A stretch of DNA of 64,000 nt, taken from Glebionis coronaria. Its lineage: Eukaryota > Streptophyta > Magnoliopsida > Asterales > Asteraceae. The DNA lies in NCBI GenBank assembly GCA_025667525.1, contig CM046876.1, positions 528,156,538 through 528,220,537 of the forward strand. The letters run 5' to 3'. A program made the position numbers and the translations under genes. The notes under the pieces were generated by a model. The model ran no database searches, was not told the origin of the DNA, and was given only the letters and a program-made list of their open reading frames with translations. This document shows, one piece after another, positions 1-12,486 of this stretch (position 1 is its first letter; each line of letters opens with the position of its first letter).

Positions 1-704
1 CCTTTGCCTTTCTTCTTATTCGCTTGCGGGTTTGGCTTACTCACTCTACCCTTTTGTATGGTTAGTATAGGAGGAGTAGAAGTAGATGCCTTGTCCTTTA
101 ACCCCTTTTTATAGTCAATGAGCGTTGCATGCAAATCATTAACTGTCTTCCCCGTGCAATGCATATTATAGTTTCGAAGAAAATCATTAAAGTCTTTTTT
201 GAGGGACCTATTGATCAACTTGATAGTCATATTATGATCATAGGTGTCCTAGTTCAATGAGTTGTTCCATATAACCCCTCATCTCCAAGTAATGGGCACT
301 AACATACTTTTAGGAGCTTGCTTGCAGCTATGCAAAGCATCTACTAAGTCGTAGATCTCCACAGCTTGCGGCTTCTCGAACATAGCCTTGAGCTCATCAA
401 GCATTAGCTTAGGTGAAAATAGCTCATACTTTTGTTGAAGTGGAGGAGTCATATTACCTAGCATTAAGCAAGCCACCTCTGAGTGCTTCTTAACATTAAT
501 AGCGTGTTCAAGCCTTTGTGCTTCAGAAGCTCCTTCAGCAAGATCTTCCGGATAAGGAATAGTCAAGATATCAATAGTACCCACTACTCTCAAGACAATT
601 CTTAGTGAGCGGTACCAATCATTGAAGTTTGGGCCAGTAAGTTCAGGACGATCACTGAACGCTTTGAACGCAGAACTTATAGTCTTATTGTCGGGTTGAG
701 CCAT
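1..704 (-). pseudogene. Copia gag (UBN2-type nucleocapsid precursor), frameshifted and partial
   Basis: The protein would form the particle that packages element RNA. The frame starts best at the methionine of MAQPDNKTISS (704). A longer start at 746 adds 14 hydrophobic residues that do not look like gag. The body shows the usual Copia gag features: a FNDWYRSLRIVL-like tryptophan block near the start and a KAMFEKPQA block. Reading stops at 279, but the homologous sequence continues in another frame (HYLEMRGYMEQLIELGH, then NDFLRNYNMHCTGKTV) to the window edge, so a frameshift lies near 295-300. The lysine-rich tail near base 1 is where gag approaches its zinc knuckle. This copy cannot make full-length gag without a repair or slip. 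Confidence 0.8.
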
Positions 705-2224
705 TTCTATAGAAATAAGTTCAAATATTAGTATTTTCGATAACAAAATACTTTCAAGAAAATAAAATTACCCTGGTTTATAAAACATAGTATTTTCCTT
801 GAATCCTAGAACTATATTGACATAGATCCATTACATAAGTTGATATGCTAGTAATGAATGTACTCAATGTAGCGACTTGTCGAACAATTAAATTGACAAA
901 CAATTTTCAATTTCTAGATTTTTAAGGGATTTACATTGCCAAAAGAACGTTTTGCGTTGTAAACATGTTTCATCCCTTCTCAATGTATTATATTTATAGA
1001 TCTCACTGAGTAACTTAATTAAGTCGTCTAATCTGAATAACGTAAAACCATCATACGAATTCTCATTCAATGAAAGTTTTCTCTCCATTACAACATCACC
1101 AAAAAATCTCATTTGATGACGTAGTAATTTCAAGTGTTCGTCAATTAGATAACATTCGACTTAAATTTTAAGGGTATAAATTTGATGTCAAAATCAATGT
1201 ATGGAAAATCATGCATACAACTCCATAGCATAAGTTTAATAAAACATTTAGTAAACTTTTCACGAGACTAAATTTCTACATAAATTATGTTGAGGTATTG
1301 GTTAAACCAATCAAAGAATTTTACCCACAACTATTCACAATGTACTTTTGCTAGAACTCGGCTATGCACAAAGCAATACCCTTATTCATTGTGTTTCGGA
1401 TGTCAATTTGCGGTAAATCAACCTTAAGGTATAATTCAATTAATAATCATAGGTAATTTCAATTTGACGCACAAGCGAGCCGGGAATTTGGTCAGCGACT
1501 AATGGCTTAACACCTCATTCCTTAACCGGGTATATGACTAGCGGTGCGTTAAACCCACTTTATAGTTTGTCAAAAGGAGTAGGCCGTTAGACTATTATTG
1601 AAATTCACCAATCAACGTAATCTTATGTAATTTAGATCTCAAACAAATCTTAATTATAATACGATTTAGTCCATATTATTTCTTTTAAAAAAACCATGTT
1701 TACAACAATTCAAACAATTTTAATATAAACAAGTAAAAGAATAAATCTTAAACACATAATAACGATTTATATGTGCAATAAATAAATCAAATAGCCATAT
1801 GCATACAATTTATTTAATAATCATCAAATCTTGGTTTTTATATTCATATAAAAGTCTTCCCTAATTCAAGATTTATTGAATCAAATAATCACGTAGCACA
1901 TAAAATCATATAAACATATAATTTTACGATCCATGAAAACATGCACGTTTATCATGGATCCTCCCACAAATCTTAACAATTAAATCTCTATGGATCGTAA
2001 CCATACATGACATAACAATTAATCATGCAATTTAATCTAAAATTACCCCACATGTAATTTAGGGTTTCAAAACAATTTTTTTAATTAAAAATTCGGCCAA
2101 AACATTAATTTTTAAAAAACAAAACCCTAATTTTAAGAAAACCTAAAAACATGTATTTTTAACTCAAAACAATTATTAGTTAAAAAACTTTAGACTTTCG
2201 ATAATTATAACATGTTAAAACGGC
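705..2224 (-). other. Leader between primer-binding site and gag of Copia-1, no gene
   Basis: About 1.5 kb of AT-rich sequence between the primer-binding site and gag start. No frame of useful length and no recognisable domain was found on either strand. An 81-codon minus-strand frame at 888-1133 has no family resemblance. A leader this long is unusual for Copia and may contain packaging signals or a decayed insertion. Confidence 0.5.
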
Positions 2225-2236
2225 GCTCTGATACCA
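2225..2236 (-). promoter_or_regulatory. Primer-binding site, initiator tRNA-Met type (Copia-1)
   Basis: The minus strand reads TGGTATCAGAGC, the standard plant Copia site complementary to the 3' end of initiator tRNA-Met, one base inside the LTR end. It primes minus-strand cDNA synthesis and fixes both the orientation and the inner LTR boundary. Confidence 0.9.
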
Positions 2237-2237
2237 C

Positions 2238-3064
2238 TGAAGGTTTATTAACATCATAACAATTATATAAAACCGTAAACGAGATCAAAGCACACATAGC
2301 GGAAGCGATTTAACAAGATCATGATAATAACACAATTATAATTAATCGAATAAGGATTACATACCTTTATGCTAAAGCAAATCCATAAGACGAAGAATGA
2401 ATCACCAATTCCGGCTTATACCGTATACTACCAAGATATAGTCTAAAGTAAGACTATATTACGATCTTGTACACACGTAATACAAAGAGCTAACCGTGAT
2501 TCTAGAACGTGTAAAACGAGCTTTAACGCTTGTGGAAAATCTACCCAACAACCCTAGAGAGGGACTAGGACTAGATTTATAGCAAACCGAATACCAAGAA
2601 AAATCAAATTAAAACCCTTGTGGGTTTGTTTGAGTCGATCGGCCAAGAGAACAAGAAAGAGAGATTGTGTGTTCAATTATGAGAGTATGGGGATGTTTAT
2701 ATAGGCCTAACTTGAAGTCCAAGATAAACAAATAAAAGGCAAGTGACAAGTTTCCTTTTTTTTCTTCCCCCTCCCCTTTGGTGTCGAAAGTCGGCAACAC
2801 CCACAAGGGGTGTTCCGGAATCTTCTTTCCTTCTCTTGTTTGTTCCACAATAATCGTTTGTACTTAACTCTTAATATTTAACGGTCGTTAAAGTTAAAGC
2901 TTAGTTTAATTTAATAAATACATAAATATATATTTCTTAAATAAATTAATAAATACAATAAATATATTTATTAAATAAATTAATCTTTACATATTAAGTG
3001 CAATCCCGTAATCTCGAGTTTGATCCTATTACACGACTATTAAATATAAGTCCATAAACTTTCA
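2238..3064 (-). repeat. 5' LTR of Copia-1 (827 bp)
   Basis: The plus strand begins TGAAGGTTTAT and ends ATAAACTTTCA, so the ends form an imperfect inverted repeat with TG/CA termini. The inner end abuts the primer-binding site. A TATA-like TATATAAAC on the minus strand near 2696-2706 would serve as promoter. A hairpin with arms AACACCC and GGGTGTT lies near 2794-2815. No partner LTR is in the window, so age cannot be judged. Confidence 0.8.
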
Positions 3065-3067
3065 ACT

Positions 3068-4481
3068 ATGCTCTGCAACTTTAATGGAGGAGGACATGTT
3101 AAATGTTGTGAAAAGGTGGTTGACATTTTGTGCGATCTTGAGCTCATATATCCTCCTGCTTTCTTTGACATTATGGTTCACTTGGTTATCCATTTACCTC
3201 TAGAGGCTCTTGAAGGCGGGTCTATCCTCCCTCGGTGGATGTTTCCATTTGATAGATACATGAAGACGCTAAAATGTTATGTACGAAATAAAGCTAAGCC
3301 AGAAGGTTCGATTGTGGTGGGTTATGTTGCAGAAGAAGCATTGACTTTCAGTTCTCATTATTTTCGGGATGATGTTACCACTAAATTTAATCGTCTCGAC
3401 CTCAATGTGGACCACCCCTTCCCCCAACGTATCAGTTTCAGGTGTTCCGAACTGTATGTAACCCGATTGGGAAAAAGTCGTTTATTTCGTTTCCTTACCA
3501 AGAGTTCAAGAAAGTGGAATGGTATGTACTAAACAACAATCCTGAAATCGACACGTACATTTCCGAGTTCAAGAGGTACGTGTTTTTTATTTTATTTTAA
3601 AACTTCTTTTTCTTAACAATAACGATGTATTGAACGTTTTTTAGTTTATATCCTCACAAAGACATGCAAAACGAATTCCCAGCCTGGTTTGGGTCGAAGG
3701 TAAACTTAGACTTATTTTGTGTACTTAAATGTAAAAATAATACTATCATATTTAGTGTTCTCTATCTAATCTTGTATTCCTCATAGATTCGTCAACGTCA
3801 CGTAGACAATGACCAAGACCTAGAGGTCAGCAGAACCAGCGAGTTATTCGCTTTGGCTTGTGGACCATCATCGAGTCCAATCTCATTAAAATCTTGCATA
3901 GTCGACGGTGTGAGGTATGTCGTGCACAACCGCGATGAACGTCACACAACTCAAAACAACGACATTTATGCGCCTGGCCCTGACAACACAATGTCTTATG
4001 GCTAGCTTCAACAAATCTCGTGTTTAAGTATTTTTTTTGTTCAGTGTTGTGTTGTTCCGAGTTAAGTGGTTCGACACTCGTAACGTATCATGTAAACAAC
4101 GTCTTATCTATAGAAACAGTATGACACAATTCACCGACAAAAGAGGTGAGTGGTGGAATAATTATCAATACATTCTCGCAACACAAGTCAAACAAGTAAT
4201 CTACATTGAAGATAAGAACAAACCTAACTGTAAGGTTGTCGAAGAATTTTAATCATAAAAAGTTTTCCAACGAGGGTGTCATCGTGTTAGAGGTCGTTCC
4301 TGGTATTATACATTTTGACAACTCATGTGATCTACCACTTTCCACTAATTTGAATGACTTAGGTGATGTGACCTTGCATATAGATGGTCAATCAATGGAG
4401 CTTGATGCACCACCAGATATCATTGATATTGCTGACGAAAACGATGATATTACTGATGATGAAGACGCCCTCATTATTTAA
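3068..4481 (+). pseudogene. CACTA TNP2-type transposase, C-terminal part (DUF4218 and DUF4216)
   Basis: The intact family protein is the DDE transposase of En/Spm elements, which binds and cuts the CACTA ends. Seen here: DUF4218 at 3068-3430 (PPAFFDIMVHLVIHLP, RWMFPFDRYMKTLKCYV), a frameshift near 3430, then the same domain in another frame to a splice donor near 3576 (QEFKKVEWYVLNNNPEID). A short exon near 3645-3702 follows, then an exon from about 3787 with RYVVHNRDERHTTQN. DUF4216 is at 4037-4250 (VVLFRVKWFDTRNV, WWNNYQYILATQVKQV) and continues in another frame to an acidic tail ending at 4481. Stops and shifts make it a pseudogene. The catalytic TNP2 domain is not in the window. Confidence 0.85.
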
Positions 4482-4729
4482 GTGATGAAGAACGTATCAA
4501 TGATAATGATGGTGAAGACAGAGTTTGTTCCAGTGAAGAAGAAGCTTGACCTTTAGTTGTAACTTGCAAAAGACACGTATATATTTGAATGAATGAAATT
4601 GTTGTGGATTTGTTTAAATGTTTATATTTATTTGGATGTGTTGTATTTGGATTTGTGCATGCTTATAATATTTTGTTCATGAATTTGTATATGTTATGTT
4701 AATTGTACATGTACATATGTTGTCAGCAG

Positions 4730-4955
4730 ATGTTGCACGTTCACATGGTGGTGACAGTGGCGGTGAGGATGATCCTCCTACACCCCATTTCCCTCGCGGT
4801 TTCTTGGCTATGTTTGCCAATCAAGGTAAGAATATTTGAATTATTGTAATAAAATCATAAATTTGGTACATATATGTTGCTTGCCTTGAATTTTTATGAC
4901 TTTATCACTCACTTGATTTTTGTAGGTAAAGACAGAAAGAAACAAAATTTGGGAG
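4730..4955 (+). pseudogene. First exons of the CACTA Transposase_24 gene, cut by Athila-1
   Basis: An exon at 4730-4825 is bounded by CAG upstream and a GTAAG donor. It encodes a glycine/aspartate-rich stretch ending in FPRGFLAMFANQG. A second exon begins at 4926 after TTTTTTGTAG with basic residues KDRKKQNLG and is interrupted at 4955 by the Athila-1 LTR. The remaining exons follow from 15133. The exon calls rest on splice signals and on the usual layout of the second CACTA gene. Confidence 0.6.
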
Positions 4956-6550
4956 TGATAATGCCTAAATCCAACATGTTTTTAGGAGCGTTATCCGTAC
5001 TTTTGTACATGTATATTGGTTAATTATATGATACTTTTGTGCATATTTGTGCCCAATTGTGTTTGCAAGTCTTTGTGTAGCCAATTGCAGGAATGGAGTA
5101 TAAAACAACATAAAAGTAAAGAATTGTACGAGTACGAAGAATCCTAGTCAAGTTCAAGACTCGTGTACAAGTTACAAGCCTTTGAAGATTAATTCCGGGT
5201 GCAAGAACAAGTATTTCCAAGGAGCAAATAAAGATATTCAGCATGAAAGTTGCCACTATCAACACACATCCAACTTGCCACCGACAAGAATGAAGTTGCC
5301 ACCATCACATGGGAGTTGATTTGCCTCCATCATAGCTCATGTTGCCTCCATCATAGCTCATGTTGCCTCCATCATGAGTGAAGTTGCCACCAACATTTGT
5401 ATAGGCAGAAATGTGTCCACATTCATGCAAGCTCAAGGAACACTATGCAAGAACATTCTTGACTCTCTTTCTCTCCAAGACAACCATTGAAGTCTAGGGC
5501 CTTAACTAGCTTATAAATAAGACCCTTGGGGTCATGTAACAACATATATTTTCACAACTCAAATATCTCTTCATATCATCTCATACATAACTCTCTCATC
5601 CTTATCCAAACTCCCATTCCCGGATTTGAACAAGGTGGTGCTAGAAAAGTTAGTATTTGAGTCCAATAAGAAAAGTTATCATCACGAAACTCTTAGGGAT
5701 CATTACCCTAATCATTAGTAACATTTTTCCACTTTATAAGACTCTTGATTATGACTTATAATACCTTTTTCTGAGTTTATTTCATCATTTGTTATGAGTA
5801 GCTAAGTTTCATTCTACACTTGGTAGGATGATGTTTGTGGTATAAAGTAGTGGTTATGATTGTGATTTATGTTTAATTCAATGTCAAGCTTTCCAATGAT
5901 CCATTGATATTTATGTTTCATGTGACAATTGCTATCAAAACTTAATTTGTTGGTAAAGATTTCATAGGGCGAAAGGGTTATTTTCTATCAACAAGTCGTA
6001 GTCGGTTTGTCTATGATTGGCTATCTTTTGTATTGATCATTTCTTAAGAAGTTTTGATTATCAAGAAACATAATTATAAGTGTTAGCAAATTCGTGAAAC
6101 GACCATGGATCGAATGTGTTGAAATTGGATCAAGTCTTGAATTGAGTGATTGAGTCTAATGCTTGTTTTCTTTAACCAAGGTCTTGACGAAGATTAAAGA
6201 TTTTAAAAACAATAGATTGGATTATCCATCTAATTATCATAATCATATATGTTAACGTGTCATCACAATCATACCACTATGAATGCTTAAACTAGTCTTT
6301 ACCAAGTGTACCTTTAATCATATTATTAATCTCATCATTTTACTTGTTATTTGCTTGTTTACAATTGCTACAATCAACGATTATAGTTTCATTAGAATAA
6401 TCATAGGTTTTCTAAATCCCCGTTAACGATCTCGGTATTACCACATAAAATATATACTCAAACGAAAGGGTTATACTTGCGCGTGCGTTTTTAGTCAATC
6501 CGGTAATTCGTGTTTATAAATTTAAAACTTGTTACTAACTCCACGCATCA
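4956..6550 (+). repeat. 5' LTR of Athila-1 (1595 bp)
   Basis: Begins TGATAATGCC and ends CACGCATCA, matching the 3' copy throughout. It contains three direct copies of a 21-bp unit starting GTTGCCTCCATCAT near 5320-5385, where the 3' LTR has one fewer. Small minus-strand frames inside it are not genes. Confidence 0.93.
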
Positions 6551-6558
6551 AGTTTTTT

Positions 6559-6576
6559 TGGGGCCGCTGCCGGGGA
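6559..6576 (+). promoter_or_regulatory. Primer-binding site, tRNA-Asp type (Athila-1)
   Basis: Differs at one base from the Athila-family site TGGCGCCGCTGCCGGGGA, eight bases inside the LTR end. Athila-2 carries the exact form in its own leader, which supports the assignment. Confidence 0.8.
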
Positions 6577-6989
6577 TTTGATTGTGTTCTTAGTTCCAAA
6601 ATCATCCTATAATCAAACCCATTGTAGTGTCCTCATTTCAAACAAACCCAAAAATCAAAAAAGTAAAAAAAAAAATATAATTTTCTGACAGGAGAGTATT
6701 GCCGCCGGCAACACCCTCCTGCCGCCGACAACACCACCACATAACCACCTTTGCCACACGGTAAGGTAGTCCTGTCGCCGGCAAGCTTCAAATAGAAGGT
6801 ATTTTGCCGCCCGACAACCCCTGTTTGCCGCCGACAAGCTTGCAGATTTAAAAAAAAAATAAAAAAAATTTTGTTCTTATTTTGTTTGGTTTATTTAATT
6901 TCCTATTTACTTATTTTCTTATTAGTTATATTTTGTTTGTTTTTGTTTTTATTACTTGTAATCCTTTTCAAAATTCGTTCAAGACTTGA
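6577..6989 (+). other. Leader of Athila-1
   Basis: Untranslated leader before gag. Bases 6700-6845 hold a GC-rich cluster of repeated TGCCGCCGGCAA-like units in an otherwise AT-rich stretch, able to pair with one another. No coding frame was recognised. Confidence 0.6.
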
Positions 6990-8966
6990 ATGAACACACG
7001 TTCTTCCGGTCAAGAATTGCTTAGTCCATACACCGATCCCGAATGTCATATTCACCAATCTCGAAAGAAAATCCGCAAGAAACAACCCTTTGTTTCCTTT
7101 GCAAATCGAATCTCAAAAACCAAAAACCCACCATTTGATAATCTCTTAGACGCCTTTGTCGTCTACAACCTATTTAACGATCTATCATTACCAATGGCCG
7201 ACAATCAATCAATGTGGGCATCCAACCGAGTAGTAGCACCTACCCCCGAGGCTGCTATTGTTCAAGTTGAGCTTGGAGAAAACTTGACCGTGAAAGGTCA
7301 TCACCTTTCAATGATTAAAGACCGCCAACTTGATGGTCGTGTGAGGACCGATCCGCATAAGCACATATCCGAATTTGTAGAAATATGTGGCATGTTCCGA
7401 TATGGAGCCGACGTCGATGGAGACGCTATAAAACTCAAACTCTTCCCATCATCTCTATCCGGAGATGCAAGAGTTTGGTATAACGAGTTGACGCCCGGTA
7501 CCATTGAAACATAGGAACAAATGAGAACCGCTTTTGTTAGCCGTTTCTTTCCACCCGCCATGTACGAAAGACTCATGGGAGAAATCCGAGGTTTTGCCCA
7601 ACTTCCACAATAAACACTCATTGATGCGTGGAATCGAATGAAAGACCTACTTCGTAGTTGTCATGGACATGGTTTGCTAAAAGGAACCATCATCCAAATA
7701 TTTTATCATGGTCTCAATGAACCGACGCAAGCAATCCTTGACGCCGGTGGACTCTTTCTTTATAATACTCCCAACATATCAATTGCTCGAGGACCGAGTT
7801 CTCTTAAAACTCGATTGGTCCAAAGATAACCGAACCAAACCTTTCAAGAAAACCGTTGCATTCGTTGAAAGTGACGAAAATTCCAACTCATGGAGAAGAT
7901 GGACGCTCTCACATCTAAATTAGACTCTCAATTCAAAACCATCAAAGACAAAATGAAGGAGATGCGAGGCGAATGTACTCTTTGCGGAGGACCACACCCA
8001 TCCACGGCGTGTGATGATACACCAATAAGAGAACCGCCACAAGAAGCAAACTACGCCCAAGGAGGATACCGAGGAAGTGGTTATCGAGGTAACTACTACG
8101 GTAGAAATTCCGGCATATGGCGTGAGTATCCCAAAAACGAAAATCGTAGCTCACAAACCCGTGAGAACGATAATTCCGCTCCATCAAACGAAAAGAAACC
8201 CGAAGAGTCGACCCTAGAGAAAACGTTGTTATCTTTCATAGAATCTCAAAAATCGACAAACACGTTCATTAAGTACCAATTCTTCGATCTCAAAGCCAAC
8301 GTTGAAAGAGGAAAAAGACACCACACCGCAACCATTAATGATCTTGAAACCAAACTCGGTCGAATCACCGATCAATTAGCCAATCGACCAAGTGGTCCGC
8401 TACCAAGCAACACTCAAACAAACCCAAAACCATCTATGGATAAACCATACCACCCATCACCCGCCCGTAATGAACATGTGAATGTCGTATTCACAAGAAG
8501 TGGGCTGAGTTATGATCCACCACAAAACCCGAACACCAATGCTCCCACTTTCGCCGATGAAAGTGAAGACGAGGCCGATGAGCCCGAGAAGGAAGAAACC
8601 GTTCCTCCTTCCAAACCCAAACCAAAACAAACCAGACCCATTCCAATACCAACACCGAAGGCGTATGAACCAAAAATTCCGTATCCTCAACGCCTACGAA
8701 AAGAAAAGATGGAGGCTCGTAATGCCAAATTCCTTAAGATGATCAAGGAAGTTAAGATCAACGTTCCACTTGTTGATATCTTAACCGGAATGCCCAACTA
8801 TGGGAAATTACTCAAAGATCTTGTGAGCAACCATAGTAAGATGGAGCAAATCTCTGCTGGGTTTCTAAATGAAGAATGTTCTACACCTTTGCAAAGCAAA
8901 CTTCCACCAAACCTCGGAGATCCGGGAAGCTTTCTCACCATGCACCCTAAACAACAATGTCGAATG
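6990..8966 (+). pseudogene. Athila-1 gag, interrupted by stops and frameshifts
   Basis: The frame opens with MNTRSSGQELL, the arginine/serine start seen in Athila gag. The Retrotrans_gag core follows, with KLFPSSLSGDARVWYNEL near residue 150. In-frame stops are TAG at 7512-7514 (at a tryptophan position) and TAA at 7611-7613. A local shift lies near 7780-7890, after which the original frame returns. A short zinc knuckle CTLCGGPHPSTAC (C-x2-C-x3-H-x4-C) near 7975-8015 would bind RNA. A lysine/proline-rich linker leads to protease. The frame changes near 8940, so protease is not in the gag frame. Confidence 0.85.
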
Positions 8967-11900
8967 TCACGCCTTGGCCGATCTAGGCGCAAGTATCAAT
9001 CTTATGCCATACTCATTATACAAGAATATTTCAAACAATACTTTGAAACCTACGAGTATGAGTTTACGTTTGGCTAACCACACCTACCAATATCCCATTG
9101 GGATATCCGAGAACATGCTTATTCAAGTTGGCAAATTCATATTTCCCGCCGACTTCGTAATCCTTAAGATGGAGGAAGACCATCAAGTCCCTCTCATTTT
9201 AGGACGACCATTCTTGCACACCACCGATGCTATCATTCGTGTGAAGAATAAAGAACTCAACCTTGGAGTTGGTGACGATCGAGTCACATTCTTAGTCGAT
9301 AAATCTATGCAACACTCCCATTCCAATGATGACACATGCTTCCGCGTGGATGTTATCGATGAAGTAACGGAAGAAGAGTTGGACGCATTGCTTGATGACA
9401 ACGCACCATTCCAAACAACTTCGGAAAAGATTAGCGATACCGATCGTGATCGTGAATTCGAAGAATTCATGGCCCTTGATTCCGAAGAAACTCTCAAAGA
9501 AGAGGAAAACAAGCCGTTTGAAGTTTTGCCTTCGAAATCTAACTTTATAGTTCACAAATCTATTCATGATCCACTGACGGATCTTGAGTTGAAACCTCTT
9601 CCCGAACATCTCGAGTACGCTTATCTAGAGAAGGATTCACTCCTTCTGGTGATTATCTCAACCAAGCTCGAGGAAGATGAGAAGGAACGTCTCGTTTCTA
9701 TGCTCAAAAACCACAAAGAAGCATTTTCTTGGAAAACATCCGATATACCGGGTATTAGCCCATATTTTTGCAAACACAAGATCAATCTCGAAGACGATGC
9801 CAAACCCGTTATTGAGAGGCAACGTCGACTTAACCCAAACATGAAGGAGATAGTAAAAGCCGAAATCATCAAACTCCTTGAGGCAGGAATCATCTATGCC
9901 ATAGAGGATAGCCCTTGGGTTAGTCTTATTCACTGCGTTCCTAAAAAAAGAGGAATGACTGTTGTGACCAACGAAAATAACGAACTTGTTCCTACAAGAA
10001 CCGTTACCGGTTGGCGTGTGTGTATTGATTACCGCAAATTAAATGATGCCACACGAAAAGATCATTTTCCTCTACCATTCATGGACCAAATGTTGGAAAG
10101 ACTAGCGGGGAACAAATTCTATTGTTTTCTCGATGGCTTTTCCGGATATTTTCAAATACCTATCGAACCATCCGATCAAGACAATACCACTTTTACGTGT
10201 CATCATGAAACGTTCGCTTATAAACGTATGACTTTTGGTCTTTGCAATGCACCTGCGACTTTTCAAAGGTGTATGATCGCAATCTTTCAAGACATGATCG
10301 AAGTATCCATGGATGATTTCTCAGTCTTCGGAAACTCATTCGAGTCTTGCCTTTTTAACTTAGAGCGCATTCTCATCCGATGCAAACAAGCTCATCTCGT
10401 GCTCAATTGGGAGAAATGTCACTTCATGGTGACTGAAGGAATTGTGCTTGGACACAAAGTCTCCGGAGCCGGATTGGAAGTAGACAAGGCCATGATCGAA
10501 GTGATATCCAAATTACCACCACCCACTAACGTTAAAGCCGTTAGAATCTTTCTAGGTCATGCGGGATTCTACCGCCGATTCATAAAAGATTTTTCCAAAA
10601 TCGCTAGACCGATGACCAAACTCCTTGAAAAAGACAGTCTTTAATTTCATTGAAGAATGCATAAAGGCATTTGACAAGCTTAAAGACAAGTTAACGAATA
10701 CACCGATCATGGTTTCACTGGATTGGTCGCGACCGTTTGAACTTATGTGTGATGCAAGCGATTTCGCTGTAGGAGCCGTATTAGGACAACGTGAAGGAAA
10801 ACATTTCCTTCCTATACACTTTACGAGCAAAACTCTAAATAGAGCGCAGCTCAACTACACGATCACCGAGAAAGAACTACTTGCCGTAGTTTTTGCTTTT
10901 GACAAATTTCGATCCTATCTCGTGTTGTAAAAAACGATTGTATTCACCGATCATTCCGCGTTGAAATATCTATTCTCAAAACAAAATGCTAAGCCGCGTC
11001 TTATTAGATGGATTTTACTACTCCAAGAATTTGACATCGAAATCCAAAACAAGAAAGGAGCTGAAAACGTCACAGCCGATCATTTGTCGCGACATGGAAA
11101 TCCAAACATGGAAGTGTTAAGGGATGAAGATATCGACGATTTTTTCCCGATGAAACTCTTACGAAAAACTCTACGGATGAATCTCCGTGGTTTGCAGATT
11201 TTGCAAATTACCTCGTTGGAAGAATTTTACGAAAAGGTTTAACCTATCACCACCGATGTAAATTCTTTTCCGACCTAAAACACTATTTCTGGGAAGATCC
11301 CTATCTTTTCAAAGTATGCCCCGATGGCATGATTAGGAGATGTGTTTACGGCACAGAAACAAGAAAGATCCTTGATGAATGTCATCATGGCCCTACTGGG
11401 GGACATTATGGTCCTTCAACCACCGCGAAAAAAGTCTTCGATGATGGTTTTTATTGGCCAACAATTTTTAAAGAGGCCTATACTCTAGTAAAAAATTGTG
11501 ATGCTTGCCAACGTACTGGTAGCCTCTCACGAAGAGACGAAATGCCTCAAAACAGCATCCAAGTTAGCGAAATATTTGACGTATGGGGAATTGATTTCAT
11601 GGGACCCTTTCCCAAATCCCATAAGTTCGAATATATCTTAGTCACTATTGATTACGTGTCCAAATGGGCCGAAGCTGAAGCTTTACCCACGAACGATTTA
11701 CGAGCCGTAATCAGTTTTCTGAAAAAGCTTTTCTCTCGCTATGGAATGCCGAAAGCTTTAATTAGTGCTCGAGGTTCCCATTTTTGTAATAAACAAATGA
11801 AGAAAATCTTAAAGTGTTATGGAGTCACCCATCGCTTTGCAACCGCGTATCATCCACAAACGAGTGGACAAGTTGAAAATACCAATAGAGCTTTAAAATG

Positions 11901-12486
11901 AATACTCGAAAAACCGGTTAAGGACAATCCTTCCGTTTGGTCAAGGAAACTTCGCGACGCTCTATGGGCTTTCCGAACAGCTTATAAGACACCAATTGGC
12001 ACAACACCTTATCGTTTATTGTACGGTAAAACATGCCATTTGCCCTTCAAAATTGAGCACCGTGCTTATTGGGCATTGAGAAGCTGTAATCCCGATCTCA
12101 AAATCGCTGGAGAAAACCGATTCTTACAACTGCATGAACTCGATGAATTAAGACTCCAAGCTTATGAGAATTCGAAATTGTACAAAGCACGTACCAAAGC
12201 TTATCACGACAAGAAACTTCGAATTCGAAAAGAATTCAAGAAAGGAGATAAAGTTCTCTTGTTTAATATGCGCTATAAATTCAAAGCCCCCAAGCTTAAA
12301 CAAAAGTGGCATGGTCCTTTTATAGTAAAACATAGATACCCGTCCGGTTATGTTGAATTGTATGACAAGAGTGGAGGAAGCTTCATTGTTAATGGACACC
12401 GTGTTAAACTATACCATGAAGAATGGAGTAAACATTTCCCGCTCAAAGAAAATAAAGAAACTAAAAAGAAATACGAGTCCGGCTGA
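8940..12486 (+). pseudogene. Athila-1 pol: protease, reverse transcriptase, RNase H, integrase, broken
   Basis: Protease has the Athila-style ALADLGASINLMP. Reverse transcriptase runs about 9890-10480 with WRVCIDYRKLN and FYCFLDGFSGYFQIP. Its catalytic block reads EVSMDDFSVFG: two aspartates remain, but the residue before MDD is serine instead of phenylalanine and about four residues before it are missing relative to Athila-2. The frame shifts near 10630. RNase H (CDASDFAVGAVLG) follows, with a stop at about 10928. Integrase (11329 on) keeps its HHCC finger and the first aspartate (WGIDFMGPF), but the second catalytic aspartate is alanine (ISARGSHF). A TGA at 11899-11901 and a further reading-frame break near 11242 complete the damage. 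The product would be catalytically dead. Confidence 0.9.

Larger units (their letters stand above)
1..3064 (-). mobile_element. Copia-type LTR retrotransposon (Copia-1), 5' part, cut by the window edge
   Basis: The minus strand reads LTR (3064 to 2238), a primer-binding site matching initiator tRNA-Met, a leader of about 1.5 kb, then a Copia gag frame that runs off the left edge. Protease, integrase, reverse transcriptase and the 3' LTR would lie left of base 1. The insertion site lies in the CACTA transposon, whose coding sequence resumes at 3068. The 5 bases next to the LTR (ACTAT, 3065-3069) are the candidate target duplication, but the partner copy is outside the window, so it is unproven. 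Confidence 0.85.
3065..4955 (+). mobile_element. CACTA (En/Spm) DNA transposon, left segment
   Basis: Coding remnants of a TNP2-type transposase tail (DUF4218 then DUF4216) are followed by the first exons of the second CACTA gene. The segment ends at the 5' LTR of Athila-1, and the same transposon resumes after 15132. Its left part is missing because Copia-1 inserted at its left edge; the remaining 5' part should lie beyond Copia-1, outside the window. Confidence 0.85.

Noticed and set aside
2609..2848. 79-codon minus-strand frame
   Set aside because: Lies wholly inside the Copia-1 LTR.
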